Assembly (NCBI GenBank): GCA_027943885.1
Contig: AP027078.1
Coordinates: 310,001 to 374,000 of the forward strand
Length of the DNA: 64,000 nucleotides
From: Candidatus Tyloplasma litorale
GTDB lineage: Bacteria; Bacillota_I; Bacilli_A; Mycoplasmatales; Hepatoplasmataceae
Direction of reading: 5' to 3'
A program made the translations under genes and the position numbers. This document shows positions 40,618 to 51,722 of the stretch, one piece after another. Each line of letters opens with the position of its first letter. Positions within the stretch are counted from its first letter, which is position 1. The notes beneath the pieces were generated by a model that was not told the origin of the DNA, made no database searches, and saw only the letters and a program-made list of their open reading frames with translations.

Positions 40618-43440
40618 TTATTTCCTTCTTAATACCTTTTTTAAATAAGGGGCTGTAAAGGAGTTTTTAGAAGAAGCAATCATTTCAGGTGTGCCTTTTG
40701 CCACAATGTTCCCTCCACCTAAACCACCGTCAGGTCCCAAATCAATTACAAAATCAGCTGTTTTTATAACATCCAAATTATGTTCAATAACTATTAATGT
40801 ATCACCAGCATCAACAAGTCTATTAAGAACATTTAATAATAATTTAATATCATAACTATGAAGTCCAGTTGTAGGTTCATCTAAAATATATAATGTTTTT
40901 CCTGTTGATTTTTTTTGTAAATGTAATGCAAGTTTAACTCTTTGAGCTTCTCCACCAGATAAAAGAGTTGCTGAATGACCTAATTTAATATATCCTAAAC
41001 CAACATCTTTTAAAAATTTTATTTTATTATTGATTTTAGGTAGATTTTCAAAAAATTTCAATGCTGTATCAACAGACATATCCAAAATATCAGATATTGT
41101 TTTATCTTTGTATTTTATTTGTAATGTTTCCTCATTGTATCTTTTTCCATTGCATTGATCACAAACCACATTAACATCAGGAAGAAAATGCATAGAAATT
41201 CTAATAATACCATCACCTTGACATTTATCACATCTTCCACCTGAAACATTGAATGAAAATCTGCCTTTTTCATAACCTCTTATTTTTGCTTCTGAAGTCA
41301 TTGCAAATAAATCTCTTATATCATCAAAAACTCCTGTATAAGTAGCAGGATTTGATCTTGGTGTTCTACCTATTGGACTTTGTGTTATAGAAATTATTTT
41401 ATCAATATTTTCTGCTCCAACAATTTTTAAGTGTTTTCCAGGTTGTTTCATTGATCCATTTTTAGTAACTTTATTAAATAGTGATTTATATAAAACATCA
41501 TTTATTAATGTTGATTTTCCAGAACCAGAAACACCTGAGACAACATTTAAAACTCCTAAAGGAATTGTGACATCAACATTTTTTAAATTGTTTTCTGTAG
41601 CTCCAATTATTTGTAATGTTTTTCCATTACCCGATCTTCTTCTTTCGGGAATCGATATATAATCTCTTCCTGAAAGAAAATTTCCTGTTAATGTTTTTTT
41701 CTTTGCGACTTCCTCTGGTTTACCAAATGAAACAACTTCACCACCATATTCACCAGCTTTTGGACCAATATCTATTATATAATCAGATTCTTCCATAGTT
41801 TCTTCATCATGTTCAACAACTATTACTGTATTACCTAAATCCCTTATATCTTTAAGAGTTTTTATTAATTTTGTATTATCTCTTTGATGTAAACCAATTG
41901 ATGGTTCATCTAAAACATAAATAACACCTGTTAATCTAGAACCAAGTTGAGAAGCAAGTCTAATTCTTTGGGCTTCGCCACCAGATAATGTTCCTGCTAT
42001 TCTATCAAGAGTTAAATAATGAAGTCCAACATTATTTAAAAATTTAAATCTAGATTTTATTTCTGATAAAACTAATCCAGAAATTTTTTCTTCATTCTCA
42101 TTTAGTTTTAATTCTTCAAATCATTTTTGTGATTTGCCAATTGACATTTGAGTAACTTCATAAATATTTAATCCATTAACTTTTATAGAAACAGCTTTAG
42201 AATGAAGTCTTGCTCCTTTGCAAGCATCACATGTTTTTGTTCCTAAGAATTTTTTATAATGTTCTCTAGCACCCTCAGAAGAAGTTGATTCATATCTTCT
42301 TCAAATTTTATTAGCTATTCCCTCGATTTTTTCATTTCTTTGATCGGTAAATTTTGCTGAATTTATAACATATAAAATAGGTTCTTTTGAACCATATAAA
42401 ATTAATTTTTTATGTTCTTCTGTAAAAGTAGAAAGTTTTTTTGTTAAAGGTATTTGATAATGTCTTAATAAACTTTCAAAAACTTGTCAATCAATCCCTC
42501 TTAGTTTTTCTCCAAAATAAAGAATCCCACCTTCCAAAATTGTTTTACTTGGATCTGAAATTTTTTCTCAAGTTACTTCTTCAATAACACCTAAACCTTT
42601 ACATTTTTCACATGCTCCATGTGGAGAATTAAATGAAAAAGTTCTAGGCTCAATTTCATCTATTCAAAAATCACCATGAGGACATGAAAAATGACTTGAA
42701 TATTTAGTAATTAAATTTGTTTTTGTATTTTCAACATCAACTTTACCATTTCCATATTCAGAAGCTATTTGCACTGCTTCAAAAATTCTACTTCTATTTT
42801 CATCATTAATATAAATACGATCAATAATAATAGAAATAGTATATTTTAATTTAGGATCAAAAATTATTTTTTCATCAAGTCTTTTTAATTTGCCATTAAT
42901 TAAAATTCTTAAAAAACCTTTCTCACGTAATTCATTTATAAGATATTGATGATCACCTTTAATATCTCTAATTTTAGGTGCTAATATTTGAATCATTTCT
43001 TCTTGATTTTTTAAAAATATATCATCTACAATTTGAGTAAAAGTTTGAGCAGTTATTTCTATATTATGTTTAGGACAAAAAGGTTTACCAATTCTAGCAA
43101 ATAATAATCTATAGTAATCATAAATTTCTGTTATAGTACCAACAGTTGAACGTGGATTATTAGAAGTAGTTTTTTGATCAATTGCTATAGCAGGAGATAA
43201 ACCTTCTATAGAATCAACATCTGGTTTTGAAGTTCCTCCTATAAATTGTTTTGCATAATTAGAAAGTGAATCCACATATCTTCTTCTTCCTTCATTATAC
43301 AAAACCTGAAAAGCTAAAGAAGATTTTCCAGAACCAGAAACACCAGTGATAATAACTAATTTATTTTTAGGTATTTTTAAACTTATATTTTTTAAATTAT
43401 TTTCTCTTGCTCCAGAAATTTCAATGTATTTTGAAATCAT
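40618..43440 (-). CDS. uvrA: Excinuclease ABC subunit A
   Basis: Damage-sensing ATPase, 940 residues. The first Walker A is [14 protein letters not shown] (33-43), the second is [16 protein letters not shown], with two ABC signatures (LSGGEAQR) and zinc modules CDKCQGDG...[10 protein letters not shown] in the second half. The middle region reads through about a dozen UGA Trp codons. Its ATG immediately follows the uvrB stop, so the two are coupled. Confidence 0.97.
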
Positions 43441-45387
43441 CTATAATCCTCCTTTTAATTCTGTAATTAAATCTCTTAAATTTATAGCTCTTTCAAAATC
43501 ATATTCAGCAGACGCGGCCATCATTTCTTTTGTTAAAGCATCAATTTTTTCTTTTGTTTTTAAAGCAGAAAATTTAACTTTATGTTTACTTTCAAATTCC
43601 TCAATTGTAGGTTTTGGAATATCCTTAATAATTGTTTTAGGGATAATAGAATGTTTTTTATTAAATTCTTCTTGTATTTTTCTTCTACGATTTGTTTCAA
43701 AAATAGCTTCATTCATTGATTGAGAATAATAATCAGCATACATAATAACTTTACCTTCACTATTTCTTGCTGCACGTCCTATTAATTGAATTAAAGATCT
43801 TGTATTTCTCATAAATCCATCTTTATTAGCATCTAAAATAGCAACTAAAGAAACTTCAGGTATATCTAACCCCTCTCTTAAAAGATTTATACCAACCACA
43901 CAATCATATATTCCTGTTCTTAACTTTCTTAAAACATCTTCTCTTTCCAATGTTTTTAAGTCAGAATGTAAATAAGCAACAGATATTCCATTATCTTTCA
44001 TATAAGTTGCTATATCTTCTGAAAGTTTTTTTGTTGTTGTGTTTATAAAAACTCTTTGATTCTTTTCTTTTCTTAAATAAATTTCTTCCATTAAATTATC
44101 TAATTGATTTAATTCGGGTCTAACTTCAACAATAGGATCCAATAAACCTGTTGGTCTAATTATTTGTTCAATATATTTATTATTAGTTTTATTTAATTCA
44201 TATTCACCAGGTGTGGCCGAAAAATAAATAGTTTTTGAAATTTTTTTTTCAAATTCTTCAAACATTAATGGTCTATTATCCAATGCAGTTGGTAATCTAA
44301 ATCCATACTCAACAAGAGTTTCTTTTCTTGATCTATCACCTTTATACATACCTCTAATTTGTGGAATCATTAAATGGGATTCATCCAATATTAATAAAAA
44401 ATCTTTTGGAAAATAATCTAATAAACTAGCTGGTGTTTCACCCTTTTTTCTATATTTATCAAAATAAATAGAATAATTTTCCATTCCTGAAGTTATTCCA
44501 AATTCATCTAATTGTTCAAGATCAAATTTAACTCTTTGTTTCAATCTTTCGGCTTCCAATAATTTATTTTTACTTCTAAAAAATTCTAGACGTTCTTCTA
44601 AATCTTTTTCAATTTCAATCATTGATTTTTTAACTTCATCTGATTTGATTGTATAAAAATTAGCTGGAAATATTATATAATTCTCATAATTTTTTAAAAC
44701 TTTTTTTTGTAAATTATCTATTTCTGAAATTCTTTCTATTTCATCACCAAACATTTCTATTCTTATACAAAATTGATCTGTTCAAGAAGGATTCACTTCA
44801 ATTACATCACCTTTAGCTTTAAATTTCCCAGGCAATAATTCATCTCCTCTTTCATAAGATAAAGAAACTAATCAATGAAGTAATTCTTTTCTTTGTATTT
44901 TTTGTCCTTTTTCAACTCTTTTAAATTGTTCGCCATATTCTGAAGGATGTCTGTGACCAAAAATTGCGGCAACAGAAGCAACAACAATAACATCATCATT
45001 AGTTATTAAAGAAGTTGTTGCTGATGTTCTCATCATTTCCAATTGTCAATTTTGCATTGAACTTTTTTCTATGTATGTGTCTGAAGAAGGTTTATATGCT
45101 TCAGGTTGATAAAAATCGAAATTAGAAATATAATATTCAACTCTATTTTTAGGAAATAATTGCTTCATTTCAATAAATAATTGATTTGCTAAAGTTTTAT
45201 TAGGTGCTAAAATTAAAGTGGATTTTTTATATTTTTCAATAACATTTGCCATTGTAAATGTTTTACCTGTACCAGTGGCACCAAGCAAAACTATATCATT
45301 TTCCTTTTTTAAAGATTTTAAAATTTCTTTTATTGCTTCAGGTTGATCACCATTAGGCTTAAATTTACTTATAAGTTCAAATTTCAT
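43441..45387 (-). CDS. uvrB: Excinuclease ABC subunit B
   Basis: Helicase-like core of excision repair, 648 residues. Walker [11 protein letters not shown] (34-43), beta-hairpin region [17 protein letters not shown], Walker B ILDESHLM, motif [41 protein letters not shown], and the C-terminal UVR coil [29 protein letters not shown] for UvrC contact. A good ribosome site (AAAGGAAAA) precedes it. It heads the uvrB-uvrA pair; pcrA and uvrC in the window complete the system. Confidence 0.97.
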
Positions 45388-45424
45388 ATTTTCCTTTTAA
45401 ATTATTATGTATATAATTATAAAA

Positions 45425-45449
45425 CAAAAGTACCTAATAGGTACTTTTG
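45425..45449 (-). terminator. Terminator of the rpmJ-rplQ operon
   Basis: Perfect 11-base stem (CAAAAGTACCT) with a 3-base loop and T tail on the minus strand, 14 bases past the rplQ stop. The terminator behind rpsO at 59.86 kb uses the same CAAAAGTACC core. Confidence 0.85.
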
Positions 45450-45463
45450 ATATTTTATTAATT

Positions 45464-45838
45464 TTAAACAAAGGCTATTATGGAAATAGGTGAAGCATCA
45501 CCTTTTCTATTTCCATATTTCAATACTCTAGTGTATCCACCATTTCTTTTAGAATATTTTGGTGCTATTTCACCAAAAAGTTTTTGTACAGCATCTTGAT
45601 TATCATTAATTTTAACATTTCTTAAAGTTTTTGCAACTTCTCTTCTTGCTTGAACAGTATCTTTTTTTGCTCAAGTAATTAATTTATCCATTTTCTTTTG
45701 TAACTTTTTTGCTTTTGCATGAGTAGTAACAATTTGACCATGAATAATTAAATCTGTAAGTTGGTTTCTTTCAGTCCTTGCTCTTCTAGCAGGACTATGA
45801 ACATTTGATTGTCTTTGTTGTCTATTTCTTTTAGCCAT
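45464..45838 (-). CDS. rplQ: 50S ribosomal protein L17
   Basis: 124 residues; the N-terminus carries HSPARRARTERNQLTDLIIHGQIVTTHAKAKKLQKKMDKLI, followed by VQKLFGEIAPKYSKRNGGYTRVLKYGNRKGDASPISIIAFV, the standard L17 pattern. One Trp is UGA. Last gene of the operon, 12 bases after rpoA, with AAGGAG ahead of the ATG. Confidence 0.97.
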
Positions 45839-45850
45839 AATTACTCCTTA

Positions 45851-46837
45851 TTATTCAGTTTTAAATGATAAACCTAAATTTTGAATTGCTTCAACAATTT
45901 CTGATACTGATTTATCACCTAAATTATCAATTCTTTTTAAAGCAGAAAATGGTCTATTTATTAATTCACCAACAGTTTCAATTTTTGCTTTTTCTAAACC
46001 ATTTTGTGATCTAACAGATAAATTTAATTCTTCAATTGGCATTGTTAATTGAGTATCTTCTTTTTCTTCAAATTGTTCTTCTTCAAACATTTCTTCAACT
46101 TTTGTTTCATCAATTACTGCTAAAGTTTCAAATGAAGCATAATGTTTTTTTAAAATTGCCCCAGCCATTGAAACAGCTTCTGAAGCCTTCATATTACCTT
46201 TAGTTATAACATCTAATACAAGTCTTTCATAAACATATGATTCACCTGGATTAACTTCTTCAACAGTAAAGTTAACATTTTTAATTGGTGAAAAATTAGA
46301 ATCCATAGGAATAATCATTTCATTTTCGCCTAATTCTTCTGCAACTAAAATTCTATTTTCTTCAAAAGTTCTAAATCCTTTTGAAAATCTAATAAATAAT
46401 TTTAAATTTAATGCACCATGTTTTGAAGTATTTGCAATAACCAAATCCTTATTAACAACCTCAATACCAATAGGCATTTCAATATCTGATGCTAAAACTT
46501 GATCTTCTTTAGAAACAACTGTAGCTTCAAAAGTTTCATCAATATCTAAAATGTTAACATCTGTTTTTAATACTAATTCTTTTAAATTAAGAATTATTTC
46601 AGCAACATCTTCTTTAACATTATCTATTCCTTGAAATTCATGCATTGCTCCTTTTATTTTAATAGCAAAAGGTGCAGCAGAAGGAATTGAAGAAAGAAGA
46701 GTTCTTCTAATTGCAGTTCCTAAAGTATTACCAAAACCTCTTTCCAATTTTTCAATAATAAATTGTGAATGTTCAGGATTTTGTTTAATTTCTTCAGTTA
46801 TTTTTTTTGTAAATGTTGGTTTTAAAAATTTATCCAT
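45851..46837 (-). CDS. rpoA: DNA-directed RNA polymerase subunit alpha
   Basis: 328 residues. The N-terminal dimerisation domain contains LERGFGNTLGTAIRRTLLSSIPSAAPFAIKIKGAMHEF; an acidic linker (EEMFEEEQFEEKED) leads to the C-terminal domain LSVRSQNGLEKAKIETVGELINRP that contacts DNA and activators. No Trp codons interrupt it. It sits between rpsK and rplQ as in other Firmicutes. Confidence 0.97.
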   Translation of the reverse strand: MDKFLKPTFTKKITEEIKQNPEHSQFIIEKLERGFGNTLGTAIRRTLLSSIPSAAPFAIKIKGAMHEFQGIDNVKEDVAEIILNLKELVLKTDVNILDIDETFEATVVSKEDQVLASDIEMPIGIEVVNKDLVIANTSKHGALNLKLFIRFSKGFRTFEENRILVAEELGENEMIIPMDSNFSPIKNVNFTVEEVNPGESYVYERLVLDVITKGNMKASEAVSMAGAILKKHYASFETLAVIDETKVEEMFEEEQFEEKEDTQLTMPIEELNLSVRSQNGLEKAKIETVGELINRPFSALKRIDNLGDKSVSEIVEAIQNLGLSFKTE

Positions 46838-46854
46838 TTATTTAATTGCACTCC

Positions 46855-47244
46855 TTATCTTCTTCTAAATTTTTTAGGTTTTTTAACACCATTATGTGGC
46901 AATGGTGTTACATTTTTAATGTCAGAAATTTCAAATTCGGAAGCTTGTAGATGTCTTAAAGCAGCATCTTTACCTGGTCCAAAACCTTTAATTCTTATTT
47001 TTAAAGTCTTAACACCATTTTCTTTTGCAACTTTTGAAACACTTTGAGCAACCAATTGTGCTGCATAAGGAGTTGATTTTTTAGCTCCTTTAAAACCTAT
47101 TGCACCTGCTGATGATCAACAAATCGCATCACCAGACATATCTGTAATTGTAATAATTGTATTATTGAATGTTGAGTGAATGTGAGCTATACCTGAAGGT
47201 ATATTTTTTTTAGCTTTTTTTCTTCTTGATGTTTGTCTTGCCAT
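46855..47244 (-). CDS. rpsK: 30S ribosomal protein S11
   Basis: 129 residues. [48 protein letters not shown] and [38 protein letters not shown] are the S11 hallmarks. The W in AICWSSAG is UGA, so the true start is the [13 protein letters not shown] form at 47244, not the internal Met. Confidence 0.97.
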
Positions 47245-47260
47245 AATAACCTTCTCCTAA

Positions 47261-47626
47261 CTATTTCTTCTTATTAGCAACAGTCTTTTTAGGACCTTTT
47301 CTTGTTCTTGCATTTTGTTTTGTAGATTGACCTCTAACAGGTAAACCTTTTCTATGTCTCATTCCTCTATAAGTTTTAATTTCCATTAATCTTTTAATGT
47401 TAAATTGAACTTCTCTTCTTAAATCACCTTCAGTAGTATATTTAGAAGCTTCTTCTCTTATTCTTGTTAATTCATCATCAGATAAATCTTTTGTTTTTTT
47501 TGTTTCATCGACATTAGCAGCTGCACAAATTTTTGAAGCAGTTGTTCTACCAATACCATATATATAAGTAAGTGAGAATTTAATAGCTTTGTTATCTGGA
47601 ATTTCAATATTTAATATTCTAGCCAT
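47261..47626 (-). CDS. rpsM: 30S ribosomal protein S13
   Basis: 121 residues. [33 protein letters not shown] at the start, then [46 protein letters not shown], which is the S13 C-terminal tail at the subunit interface. 16 bases before rpsK. Confidence 0.98.
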   Translation of the reverse strand: MARILNIEIPDNKAIKFSLTYIYGIGRTTASKICAAANVDETKKTKDLSDDELTRIREEASKYTTEGDLRREVQFNIKRLMEIKTYRGMRHRKGLPVRGQSTKQNARTRKGPKKTVANKKK

Positions 47627-47638
47627 AATTTTTTAATA

Positions 47639-47752
47639 CTATCCTTGTCTTTGCTTATGTTTTGGATTCTTGCAAATGACACTAACTCTCCCTTTTCTTT
47701 TTATTACTTGACAATCTTTGCACATTGGCTTAACAGATGATCTTACTTTCAT
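47639..47752 (-). CDS. rpmJ: 50S ribosomal protein L36
   Basis: 37 residues: [19 protein letters not shown] followed by [18 protein letters not shown]. The zinc ligands are Cys11, Cys14, Cys27 and His32, so it is the zinc-binding form. It is too short to appear in ordinary ORF lists. First gene of the operon, with AAGGAG 10 bases upstream and a 165-base structured leader. The usual upstream partners infA, map, adk and secY are absent here. Confidence 0.97.
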   Translation of the reverse strand: MKVRSSVKPMCKDCQVIKRKGRVSVICKNPKHKQRQG

Positions 47753-47932
47753 AATATATTTTCTCCTTAATTATTTTTTATAGTAAACAAAATTAAACCT
47801 TCAGTAGGTTTAAAGGTAGAGAACACAATTATAAAGTGTTTATATAGCTTTTTTAGTATATAAAGCAGTTTAAAATTGTTCTACCAACTGAGAATGAAAT
47901 TATTTAATAAAAACACACTCTTATTAATTATA
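47753..47932 (-). promoter_or_regulatory. Promoter and structured leader of the rpmJ operon
   Basis: A minus-strand TATAAT (47927-47932) starts a leader of about 165 bases. It contains CTCAGTTGGTAGAACA, nearly the consensus tRNA D-arm; hairpins AACAC/GTGTT and AAACCT/AGGTTT (the latter just before the ribosome site); and a long-range pairing GGTAGA with TCTACC (about 47813-47818 with 47880-47885). No T-arm or anticodon arm is seen, so it is not a tRNA gene. Likely a control leader for ribosomal protein synthesis, but this is inference. Confidence 0.5.
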
Positions 47933-47966
47933 TAGAAAATTATTTTATTCATATCTTTAAATAAAA

Positions 47967-48701
47967 TTATTTTTTAAAATTTCATTCTCATTCACCATAC
48001 ATTGGATTAGATGGAAATATTCCTGATCAAGTGGCTTCATTTTTATCATAATTAAATGTAAAAACAAATTCTTTATGATATGGTAAATCTAAATTAGAAA
48101 GTCTTAAAACAGAATGATATTTTATTTCTTTTCTTTTTAAATCAACAATTAAATAATTTGGAATGAATATTTTAAACATTTCTTTATTTTCATTAGCCAT
48201 TGATTTTCATTCATTAGGCACATTCATTTTACTTTGAATTACGAAAATTTTAGATAGTGAAAATTTATGTAATTTAATTCAATTAATGGAAATTGTTTCA
48301 ACTTGAGTTTTAATTTCCTCATCATGAACTTTTGAAAAAGTTTCATTTAACAAAACAATTTTAGGAGAGATTATTTTTGTAGATATTTTATTAACTCCTC
48401 AAAAATTTCTTAATAAATATCTTGTTCAAAGTCTTTCAGAAAAAGGAAATAAAACATGTTCTAAAATAATCAAACCAATAATAATTAAAGTTACTATTTC
48501 TAATATTTCCATAGATCTACTATTTCCACCTAAAATAATATCAGTTAAAGTCAAAATTCCCATTATAAATGCAAGAACATGCAAAATAAAACCAATATTT
48601 CTTAATGTGTCAAAAACCCTAGAACCAACTATTAATATATCTTGATATTGTCCAGAATTAATATATTTTTTTCTTAATATTTTATTATCAATACCATTCA
48701 T
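47967..48701 (-). CDS. Unknown protein with two transmembrane helices
   Basis: I do not recognise this 244-residue protein. Two hydrophobic helices (about 33-57 and 66-86) follow a short basic N-terminus, then a soluble domain of about 155 residues, with a Trp-rich end (EATWSGIFPSNPMYGEWEWNF). The Trp codons are nearly all UGA. The arrangement recalls the two-helix DUF3137-like proteins but I see no firm signature. It starts 3 bases after the end of rsmE, so they are cotranscribed. The last codons contain TGAGAATGAAAT, repeated inverted in the rpmJ leader. Confidence 0.7.
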
Positions 48702-48704
48702 AAT

Positions 48705-49403
48705 TTAGTTGACCTCACTATTAACTATTGCTATTGAAGCAATTGCAGAAGTTTCTGTTCTTAGTATATTTTTTCCTAAAGAAACTATATTTGTTTCCTT
48801 TTCCTTAAAAAAATTTATTTCTCTTTCTTCAAAACCACCCTCAGGACCAATTACCAATACTAAATCATTACTTTTTCTATTTTTTAATGAATCAATAAAT
48901 TGTAATTTCTTTTCATTTTCATAAAAAACAAAAAATTCTTTATTTAAAAAATCAACATCTTCCAAAGAAGAAATAAATTTTAATTTAGGAATATCATTTC
49001 TTCTTGATTGTTCACATGCTTCAATTATTATTTTTTCAAATCTTTCAAATTTATCTCTTATATTTTTTAAAGGAACTATTGATCTATTGGATTCTCAAAA
49101 AATAATTTCATCAACATCCAATTCAGTTGCTTTTTGAATTATTAAAGAAATCTTTTTAATTTTAGGAATTGATTGCAAAAGTGTTATTTTTCTATTTTTA
49201 TCAATAATAAATTCATTATCTTCAATTACAATAATTTGCTTATTTATTAATTTACAAATCAATTCTAAATTTTGATAAATACAAACAAATTCCTCATCTT
49301 CTCTTACTCTTAAAACTTTTATCAATTGATGTAAAAGTTCCTTAGTTGGAATTATATTTTCCTTTGGATTATTTTGTTTATTTAAAATAAAAAATCTATG
49401 CAT
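48705..49403 (-). CDS. rsmE: 16S rRNA (uracil(1498)-N(3))-methyltransferase
   Basis: SPOUT-class methyltransferase, 232 residues. The N-terminal PUA-like part starts MHRFFILNKQ, the middle has ISLIIQKATELDVDEIIFW (KxTELGVxxI motif), and the knot shows DLVLVIGPEGGFEEREINFFKEK and LGKNILRTETSAIASIAIV. The Trp after DEIIF is UGA. Gene lies 22 bases after purB. Confidence 0.94.
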
Positions 49404-49425
49404 AATTAAAATATTACCAAAATTT

Positions 49426-50727
49426 CTAAAATTTAATATTGAAAACTCTTTCGTAAATTAAATCAACATTTTTTAAAAAATAATCATGATTAAATAGTTC
49501 TTCAAACTCCTTATTATTAATTAAAGAATTTATTTTTTTATTTTTCTTTAATAATTTCATAAATGAAATTTTATTATTTCAAGCTTTGTCTGCAATTTTT
49601 TGAACTAAATCATATGCTTCTTCTCTTGACATATTTTTATGAATAAGAAAAGATAAAACTCTTTGTGAAAAAATAGTTCCTTGAGTTAAATTAATGTTTT
49701 CTTTCATTTTCTTTTGATCTATTATTAAATTTTGTATAACTTTTGAATATCTTCTAAAAGCATAATCAATTAAATTTGTAGCATCTGGAATTATAATTCT
49801 TTCCACAGAAGAATGAGAAATATCTCTTTCATATCATAAAGAATTATTCTCTAAAGCAGGAATAACATATCCTCTTAAAACTCTAGCAATTCCACAAATA
49901 TTTTCTGAAGCAATTGGATTTTTTTTATGTGGCATAGCAGATGAACCTTTTTGATCTTTAGAAAAAAATTCCATCATTTCCATAACTTCAGTACGTTGTG
50001 AATTTCTAATTTCTAAAGCAATTTTTTCTAATGTTGTAGCAATAATAGCTAAAGTAGAAATATATTCTGCATGTCTATCTCTTTGTAATATTTGTGTTGA
50101 TATTTTAGAAGAATTAATTTCCAATTTATCACAAACAAAATCTTGAATTTCAAGAGAAGTATTTACAAAATTACCAACAGCACCAGATAATTTACCAACT
50201 TCAATATTTTTGCTTGCCTTTTTAAATCTCTGTATATTTCTTTGCATTTCATCATATCAAAGAGTAAATTTTAATCCTAATGATGTTATTTCAGCATGAA
50301 CTCCATGTGTTCTACCAATAACTGGTGTGTTTTTATATTCATAAGCTTTTTCTTTTAAAATATCAGCAAAATTTAATAAATTAGAAAGAATAAGTAAATT
50401 TGCTTCTTTAATTTGAACTGAATATGCAGTATCTACAACATCAGTAGAAGTAAGTCCATAATGAAATCATTTTTTTTCATCACCTAGTGTTTCAGAAATT
50501 GATCTTGTAAAAGCAATAACATCATGCTTAGTTAACATCTCTATCTCTTTCAATCTTTTTAAATTTAATTTTGCATTTTTTCTAATTAAATCAAAATCTG
50601 ATTTAGGTATTATCCCTAAATTTGTTCATGCTTCAAGTGATGTTAATTCAACCTTTAAATAAGTATTAAATTTATTTTCTTCAGATCATATTTTTTGCAT
50701 TCTTTTTGTTGAATATCTATCTATCAT
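49426..50727 (-). CDS. purB: Adenylosuccinate lyase
   Basis: 433 residues. The signature [10 protein letters not shown] (262-271) carries the catalytic Ser loop. The N-terminus [20 protein letters not shown] is typical, with Trp as UGA. Together with purA it turns IMP into AMP; no de novo purine genes are seen, so this is salvage. Ribosome site AAGGAAA; a 13-base inverted repeat lies upstream. purA is 1 kb upstream, with an orphan permease in between. Confidence 0.96.
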
Positions 50728-50745
50728 AATATTTCCTTATATTTT

Positions 50746-50778
50746 AATTATAAATATTGTTAAATAATATTTATAATT
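50746..50778 (-). promoter_or_regulatory. Inverted repeat and -10 box before purB
   Basis: Perfect 13-base arms (AATTATAAATATT) with a 7-base centre; the promoter-proximal arm contains minus-strand TATAAT. It is not followed by a T run, so it looks more like an operator or 5' hairpin than a terminator. Ribosome site AAGGAAA follows. Confidence 0.45.
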
Positions 50779-50859
50779 AAAAAGTTTTTTGTGCATATTC
50801 TCATTATTAAATTAAATATATAATTAATAATGTTATTTTAATAATTATAATTGTTAAAT

Positions 50860-51600
50860 TTATTTATTTAATATTATATTGATTAAATAAATTGTACCTA
50901 AGATAAATATTCATACATATTGGATGATCATAAGAATATTTCATTGTATTGTTTCACTTCATGCAAAAAAATTTGCATTACTAAATTTATCTCAAGAAGG
51001 AGGATTACTCAATGAATGATAATTACCTGTTCTTAATATATTTTGAAAAAATTGATTAACAGCAAAAAATGGATTTAATAAAAATGAATATCATCAAGTT
51101 GTAAAATATGGGTTTTTACTATAAATATAAAATGGCTCTTCATTTATAACACTTCCAAAATTATTATAGATATTGATGACCCCTCCAGTAATAAATATGA
51201 AAGTTATTATTATTACTATAATTAAAAAATAATTAACTGGATTTATAGTTTTTATAAAATGTAATATTAAAAAACTTATTGTAAATATTTCTATAAAATA
51301 TAAAATTAATAATCTTCAATTTAATTTCAATAAATGAATTTCTCATCCATCAATATTACTTTCATAATTTATATGATTACATATTATTACATAAAATATT
51401 GTAGATATTATATATAAAAATAATAAATATATAAATGTAGATATATAAGTATATAATTCTGTTTTTACATTAATCAACCTTAAATTGGGTTTTAATTTAA
51501 AATTAAAATTTTTCTTAATATTAAATAGTATAATCGAACTTATGAAAAATATTTGCATACAAAAAACAAATGTAAATGAATGTCAAAATTGTATGTACAT
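50860..51600 (-). CDS. Orphan multi-spanning membrane protein, possibly truncated ABC-2-type permease
   Basis: 246 residues under code 4, with five or six hydrophobic segments and the loop NNFGSVINEEPFYIYSKNPYFTTWWYSFLLNPFFAVNQFFQ between two of them, which resembles the outer loop of ABC-2 permeases. No ribosome site precedes the chosen ATG; the frame stays open for about 35 more codons upstream (to near 51705) without an ATG. Even for this genome the DNA is extremely AT-rich, and no ATPase partner is adjacent. It may be a decayed, 5'-truncated permease or a gene with a rare start. Identity is tentative. Confidence 0.5.
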
Positions 51601-51722
51601 AGCAATTGTAAATAAAAATAATGTTATTATAGGTATATAAATATATAAGGATTTAATTTTAAATATAAAACGTAAATATATAATACAATACATATAAATA
51701 ATATGCTGAAATTTTAAATATA

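Noticed and set aside
47870-47900. tRNA gene suggested by CTCAGTTGGTAGA
   Set aside because: D-stem pairing is poor and there is no anticodon arm, T-arm or acceptor stem; treated as a leader element.
50746-50778. Terminator for the orphan permease
   Set aside because: The hairpin is not followed by a T run on the minus strand and contains a -10 box; it fits a purB promoter element better.
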